The notes beneath the pieces are model-generated. The model saw nothing but the letters and a program-made list of their open reading frames with translations. It had not been told where the DNA came from and made no database searches. Positions 40,568-45,417 of a DNA stretch of 45,417 bases are shown in pieces. Location of the stretch: contig BFEA01000329.1 in assembly GCA_003427395.1 (NCBI GenBank), forward strand, positions 37,359 to 82,775, written 5' to 3'. A program made the position numbers and the translations under genes. Origin of the DNA: Chara braunii (taxonomy: Eukaryota; Streptophyta; Charophyceae; Charales; Characeae). The number at the start of each line of letters is the position of its first letter. Position 1 is the first letter of the stretch.

Positions 40568-40805
40568 AATTCGAGTAATCTCCTGGAACGTCAGAGGGCT
40601 GGGGGACCGCAAAGGCAAACGAAAGAAAGCCAGATTGAAAACTCTCTTTCACCGGAACCACGCTCAGGTTATCTTGCTCCAGGAGACAAAGCTAAACCAG
40701 GATAAGATCAGAAAGTTGAAAGGATGGTGGACAGGCCTGCAATGGTGGTCACCTGCCGAGGGGTCAAGAGGAGGCACTGCCATCCTACTCCACAACAGCC
40801 TTGAT

Positions 40806-40905
40806 GCCACCGTGATTGATTGTTGGCAAGATTCTTTTGGAATATGGAATTGGGTGCCACCGTGATTGATTGTTAGCAAGATTCTTTTGGAAGATGGAAT
40901 TGGGT
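40806..40905. repeat. 50-bp tandem duplication in the LINE E endonuclease
   Basis: Two adjacent 50-bp units begin gccaccgtgattgattgtt and end gaattgggt; they differ at two positions. Fifty is not a multiple of three. The ORF2 frame before and after the duplication differs by exactly this shift, so it is the cause of the break. Confidence 0.95.
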
Positions 40906-43730
40906 GAAGATCCTCCTTGAGGGGGAGGAATGGACTTTCCTGTCAATGTACATTCCTTCCGACCACAGGGGACGCTCTCAATTCATGGAGACCATAGACT
41001 ACATCATTCCAAATTCTCCGAACCTCGTCATTGGAGGAGACTGGAATGTACCACTAGACCTACACCTTGACTCTTCTAATGGCAATGGGAACAATGCAGN
41101 CAGCAGAAAAGTGAAAGCCTTCCTAAGAACTCANGAACTCAGAGATGTGTTCCGATCCTTGTANCCAGACANGATTTCCTTTACCTGGTGTGCTGCATCT
41201 GGCACCCCAGTTAAAAGACGTCTAGACTATTGGTTTGTGAGGGAACAGGCCTGGGACAAAGTGTTGTCCACCAGGATACACACAGATCCCATGTCTGACC
41301 ACAAGCCTATCTCACTCGATCTGAGCACCTNACACATCACAGTTCACAAACAGGGGCTATTCAGACTAAATGTGCACATTCTTGAATACGAAGGGATTTC
41401 ACAATGGGTCAAGGAATTTTGGGGTCAATGGCTCAAGGAGGAAATTGAGGACGCTTCCTATCACCGGCGTCTGGATGAGGGTATTAAGGAAACAGCCAGC
41501 TGGCTGAGCACTTTCCAATTCATCTTGGCCAACGAAAGGAACCGAAAAGAAGCCGAATTCTGCAGAAAAGTGGAAATCGCGGAAAGGAACATGATCCACG
41601 ATAGCCCAGAATTAGAATATTGGACAGAGAAGAGGAACAGAACTCTCCATAACTGGCAAGAGTTCCAAATCCAACGAGAAGAGGCCTGGGCCCGTTACTC
41701 CTGCTCGTCCAAAATTCTAACTGACGATCGCATGTCCAAACCCTTCTTCGCAAAGGCTTCCTCGAAAGGTGGCAGCTCTCTAATAAGAGAAATGACCCAC
41801 CCTTTCCAGAACGATGCCCCGGTAGCTAAATCTACTGAAGATATCTGCGAATACTTCAGGATCTTTTATGCTCACCTCCTAACAACAGAGAAAGACCCCG
41901 AGGCACCATTGGTAGCTGCAGAAGATGAGATTAAGTTGTGGGGATCACAAGGGGAGCTCATCACTAGGGAAGAACGAAACCTCTTGGACTCAGAGCTTAC
42001 CATGGAGGAATTGACAGCAGCCATGTTGAGCATGGCAAGAGGCAAATGCCCAGGCCCAGACGGTCTGCCTGTTGAATTCTATGCGAAATATTGGGATTTG
42101 TTTGCCCCAATTTTATTGAAGGCTTTTAATGCTGTACTCACGGGACCAAAGCTCGGCACTGGTATGATGGAGGGGGTAATCACATTGCTCTACAAGAAAA
42201 AAGACAAAGCAGATGTGCGGAACTACAGACCTATTACCCTCTTGAATGCAAGCGGCAAAATCTTGGTCAAGGCTCTTTCGACAAGAATAGACAGAGTCTT
42301 GCCATCCCTGGTTCACCCGGACCAATCCGGGTTTGTCACGGAAGGCAGATTCTAGATAATGTGATGACCATTGCACAAAGTATGGAAATCATTAAGAAGA
42401 GGCAATCAAAGGACGTTATACTCTTAATAGACTTTGAAAAAGCCTGTGACAGAGTTAACTGGACCTTTGTAATGGAAGTCCTTGGTAAGCGGGGTTTTGG
42501 ACCTAACTACCAAAGATGAGTAACCGTACTTTATGAAGGCTCAAGTGCCTCGGTCATAATTAATGGACTCAAGTCGAAGCCATTCATCCTCACCACATCC
42601 CTGAGACAGGGATGCCCGCTAGCGCCTTTGCTCTATGTCCTCCAACAAGAAGTCCTTCTCAAGATGATAAGAGAATCCACTTACATCACTGGACTGAAGC
42701 TAAGCCCCACATTGGAAATCAGGACATCAGCTCTAGCAGACGACCTCTTCGTCATCTCAGACAACACAGTGTCTTCCCTGCAAGAAGTCGCCAAGTGTCT
42801 TCGGATCTTCGAAAATGCGTCGGAAGCGAAGGTAAGCTGGAATAAATCGGTGGTCCTCAGCAGGGATAATACCCCCCCCTCGCAGTTGATCTGGGCATGG
42901 AGGTAAGAGACAGCAACACCTCTGAACGGTTTCTGGGCATTGAGATTTCATATGAAGAGTGCAAGACTAAACAGAACCAGATTTTGGAAGACAAGGTTAA
43001 CAATCGCCTAGTGTCCGGGTCCAAAGTATGGCCAGTCTCCCTCTTTGGGAGGGCACTAATCATTAATGTCATGGTATTATCCACAATCTGGTACGTACTT
43101 TCCTTCCGAGCGATTGATCAAGGCTCAGCAAGAAGAATCAGGAAAGAAATAGCCAAATACCTGTGGAAAGGTTCAGTGGCCTGTGATACTTTCCTCCCTA
43201 AAGTTGCATGGTGGAAAGTCTGCCAGAAAAAGAACGACGGTGGTTTGGGCCTGCTGGACCCAAACCACTCAGAATCAGGCATTGCTGGCTAAATGGGTAA
43301 TCAGAGGATTATTGGACCCCAACCCCAAGCCTTGGTCTACCCTCATGGAACTAATCCTTGCTGAAGAATGGGGACATGAAAACCCAACTGATGTCTGGGA
43401 GTGTCTTCTTATGAAGCCAATGCTGAACAAGAAGATTCAATCCCCAATCTGGAAGCCAATTATCCAAGCCTGGAAATCGATGTTTCCAGCCAGGCTGGAG
43501 TGCCCTCACACCAGGGATGAGGTTCTGATGCAACCCATTTTTGAAAACCCCTGGGTGAAATCCCACTCTAGCTCGACCTTTTGCGTGTCTGAGTCAGAAG
43601 GTGGCTTCGGGATTAAATGGATCCGCAAAGGGATATACCGCATCATACACGTATGGGACCAAGACCACAGAACATGGAAGAGTTGGGAGGAACTCAAAGA
43701 GAAACTGCAGGAGCTGCACAACGCAGAGGA

Positions 43731-43827
43731 ATTCCTTTAGGGACCCTACATCCAGAATGCGTTGTGCATGGCAAGAGGCAAATGTAGGGTCCCTAAAGGA
43801 ATCCCACTCTAGCTCATCCAGAATGCG
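43731..43827. repeat. Inverted repeat and mosaic 66-bp filler insertion in LINE E ORF2
   Basis: Arms of 21 bp at 43731-43751 and 43782-43802 are perfect reverse complements around a 30-nt loop. The loop contains gcatggcaagaggcaaatg, identical to sequence in the RT part of the same element near 42033. The next piece, atcccactctagctc, is identical to 43559-43573. The direct repeat catccagaatgcg (43749-43761; 43815-43827) bounds a 66-bp insertion (43762-43827). Confidence 0.9.
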
Positions 43828-44939
43828 ATCCCACTAGAATGGTTGACCCTGCTAACTCAGAAGCCATTCCCTGAAGGGACCTGGGTAACAGACCAAACCA
43901 GGGAGAAGAACTACCTCAGGATCGAAACATCCACAGATGAGGAGGAACTCGTTTGTTCGGAATGGAAACTCGAGAAGAAGGAACTGGTTAAGTTGGAGAA
44001 CTTGCTTACCTTCTCATCGAGAGAGGTGCTGCAGATAGCAGTTAAAGAGACCAAAGAAAACACGATTAAAGGGAAAGTCTCACACTTTGTCCCCTTACTG
44101 AACGGTACTCCACTGCTACGATGTAAGGTAGACCCAACCCAACAGCCACGGGCTGGCGACATGTCACACATGATCAGTCTACAGTCAAGATTCTAGAGTA
44201 CTCGGTTTCCTTGGGGTACAGACTGAAATCAAGAGCCAGTGAACTCACAACGAAGATGAAGGACTCATGGGATAAATCTCAACAGATGCTGGATCTTCCC
44301 ACAGCCTCCTTCAATTGGGTACAGGATTTAGGGAGAAATTTTAAGAAATTCCCAATAGTTAAACTGGCTAGCCTGGAGTGGCTGTCAATCTTCCAAGGTG
44401 TCCCAACTGGAAAATGGTGCGTGATTAGAAGAATGAATGTTAACTTATGCTGCATGCACTGTGAAGAGCTGCAGATAGAAGACAGCCAACACCTATGGTG
44501 GTCCTGTCCCAGAGCCCAGGAATTCTGGGCTTGGTGGCAGAGCATCAGGTCCCAGGCCTATGACCACAACCCCAACGACCGGAAATGGGACAAGAAATTG
44601 ATCTTGGGAGGAATAGATATGTCCCTGCCCAGAGCTGTCTACATTTCCCGGCTATTGGGTATGTGGTTCCTGTGGTTGGAAAGAAACAGAGTTCGATTCT
44701 CCCATGAGGAATACTCCATCCACAGGCTTCAAAGGAACATGTTGCAAGCCCTGAAGGAAGCCATTCAAGCAGATTGGAGGAAGATGTCTCAATCCGAAGC
44801 TCCAGAGATACTGATTAAGGAAAAGTTTCAGAAGAGCTGGTCAACAGGCCATTGTTGGGCTATCCCTGATCAGAAAGGAAGACTCATATTCAGCCGATTA
44901 CTGGAGACAAGGAGGGCATGGGCAATTGAGCCGGATTAA

Positions 44940-45264
44940 TGATAGCCTCATATGTAGTTTTGTTCTTTTTTCATTCTTTTATTTCCTTGTTATTTCATTC
45001 CTTGACGTGTATATTTGTGTAAATACTGTACAGAGTAGAACAGGTGATAGTAGATACGTCACCAACAGTTCAAGAAGAGCGATGCCGCTCTTCCAGTTGG
45101 TACAAATTACATGGTTTCGTTCAGTCATCATTCATTTTTACTATTTATTAGAACAGCTGAGTTGCTGATTCCATACAATAAGGGGCAATGGCCCCCACAT
45201 TCAATTCAAGATTTATTTGAGCCAGACAAGTGGGGCTAATCCTGCTCTCAGTTTATTCATTTTA
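44940..45264 (+). other. 3' region of LINE E
   Basis: An AT-rich stretch after the ORF2 stop, with runs such as ttcttttttcattctttta. It is not C-rich as in A, B and D. There is no poly(A) here; the element may end before or at 45264. A small ggggcaatggcccc hairpin lies near 45182-45195. Confidence 0.4.
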
Positions 45265-45414
45265 CAAGGGACGCTGGACCCGGTTTCCAGCAGGTGCAGC
45301 TCCCCACCAATAGATGGAGCCTCCTACACAGGGCTCCACTTGACAGGAAGGTTCTCACCACCCTCTCAAGTGGACCTCCCTGGCCAGCGGTTCAACCAAA
45401 AAAAAAAAAAAAAA
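45265..45414 (+). mobile_element. Short poly(A)-tailed repeat (SINE-like), copy S4
   Basis: The plus strand reads gggacgctggacccggtttc (from 45268), the caccaatagatggag part to about 45318, a unique segment, and 17 A (45398-45414). This is the cleanest copy and shows the full order: core, body, tail. Total length is about 150 bp, like S1 and S2. The body contains ggccagcggttcaacc, B-box-like but at the 3' end. The window ends three bases after the tail, so a target duplication cannot be checked. Confidence 0.65.
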
Positions 45415-45417
45415 GCT

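Larger units (their letters stand above)
40554..44939 (+). pseudogene. LINE E ORF2: EEP endonuclease, reverse transcriptase, zf-RVT; several breaks
   Basis: The endonuclease shows SWNVRGLG, QETK, GGDWNV, RRLDYWFV and MSDHKP (40575 to about 41330). RT blocks are KCPGPDGLP, YKKKDKADVRNYRPIT, LIDFEKACDRVNW, LRQGCPLAP and LADD (DD at 42739-42744). The C-terminus has a zf-RVT cluster (CCMHC ... HLWWSC, about 44450-44506). Breaks: a 50-bp tandem duplication (40806-40905), a one-base loss near 42340, TGA at 42517, shifts near 42890 and 43280, TAG at 43738 and 43810 around a filler insertion, and a shift near 44165. Sequence between breaks is well preserved, which suggests fairly recent death. The product would make the nick and copy element RNA at the target. 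Confidence 0.93.
35905..45264 (+). mobile_element. LINE E: nearly full-length L1-type retrotransposon of a second lineage
   Basis: A long 5' region (35905-38191), ORF1 with a CCHC knuckle (38192-40567), ORF2 overlapping it by 14 nt (40554-44939), and a 3' region. It differs from A-D in ORF1 type, in the endonuclease start (SWNVRGLG), and in the RT motif (LADD). ORF1 is intact apart from ambiguous bases; ORF2 is broken in several places. Both boundaries are approximate: the 5' one is set by a poly(A) run and the 3' one by the next short element. Confidence 0.85.

Overview
The window is intergenic, repeat-packed nuclear DNA of a eukaryote. I found no intact host protein gene, no rRNA and no functional tRNA. 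It is filled with decayed LINE-type (non-LTR) retrotransposons, short poly(A)-tailed elements, terminal-inverted-repeat (TIR) DNA elements and U2 snRNA-like fragments. The LINEs have the layout known from plant and green-algal L1 elements: an ORF1 with a zinc knuckle, then an ORF2 with an EEP endonuclease, a reverse transcriptase and a zf-RVT-like C-terminus. A streptophyte, perhaps a charophyte alga such as Chara, is my best guess. That is inference, because no host gene supports it.

Layout. 1-2280: low-information sequence with a tRNA-like SINE head, a U2 snRNA fragment ending in poly(A), and a short poly(A) element. 2280-11307: LINE A (minus strand). 11308-11456: a short poly(A) element next to LINE A ORF1. 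11986-20511: LINE B (minus), the best preserved of its family. 20512-25104: short tandem repeats, two related 110-bp TIR elements, two U2-like sequences, a GA microsatellite and a foldback. 25105-25549: assembly gap. 25550-29680: LINE C (minus) with a cluster of a repeated 13-mer at its 3' end. 30602-33761: LINE D (minus), internally deleted. 34071-35440: inverted-repeat DNA elements, one with a 3-bp TAA target duplication. 35533-35672: a poly(A) tract flanked by a 20-bp direct repeat. 35905-45264: LINE E (plus), of a different lineage. 45265-45414: another short poly(A) element at the window edge.

A, B, C and D form one family. They share RT and C-terminal sequence, and A, B and D share a C-rich 3' tail. 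A, B and C share an ORF1 C-terminal module with the exact pattern W-x-T-[HR]-x-Q-L-x13-W. In A and B, ORF1 is very long and Gln-rich. LINE E instead has a 791-codon ORF1 with a CCHC knuckle that overlaps ORF2 by 14 nt. In such elements ORF1 protein coats the RNA, and ORF2 protein nicks the target and copies the RNA in place. The poly(A)-tailed short elements and U2 chimeras are the kind of by-product that machinery makes in trans. Every LINE here is disabled by stops, frameshifts, duplications or deletions, and these breaks are the most informative part of the window.
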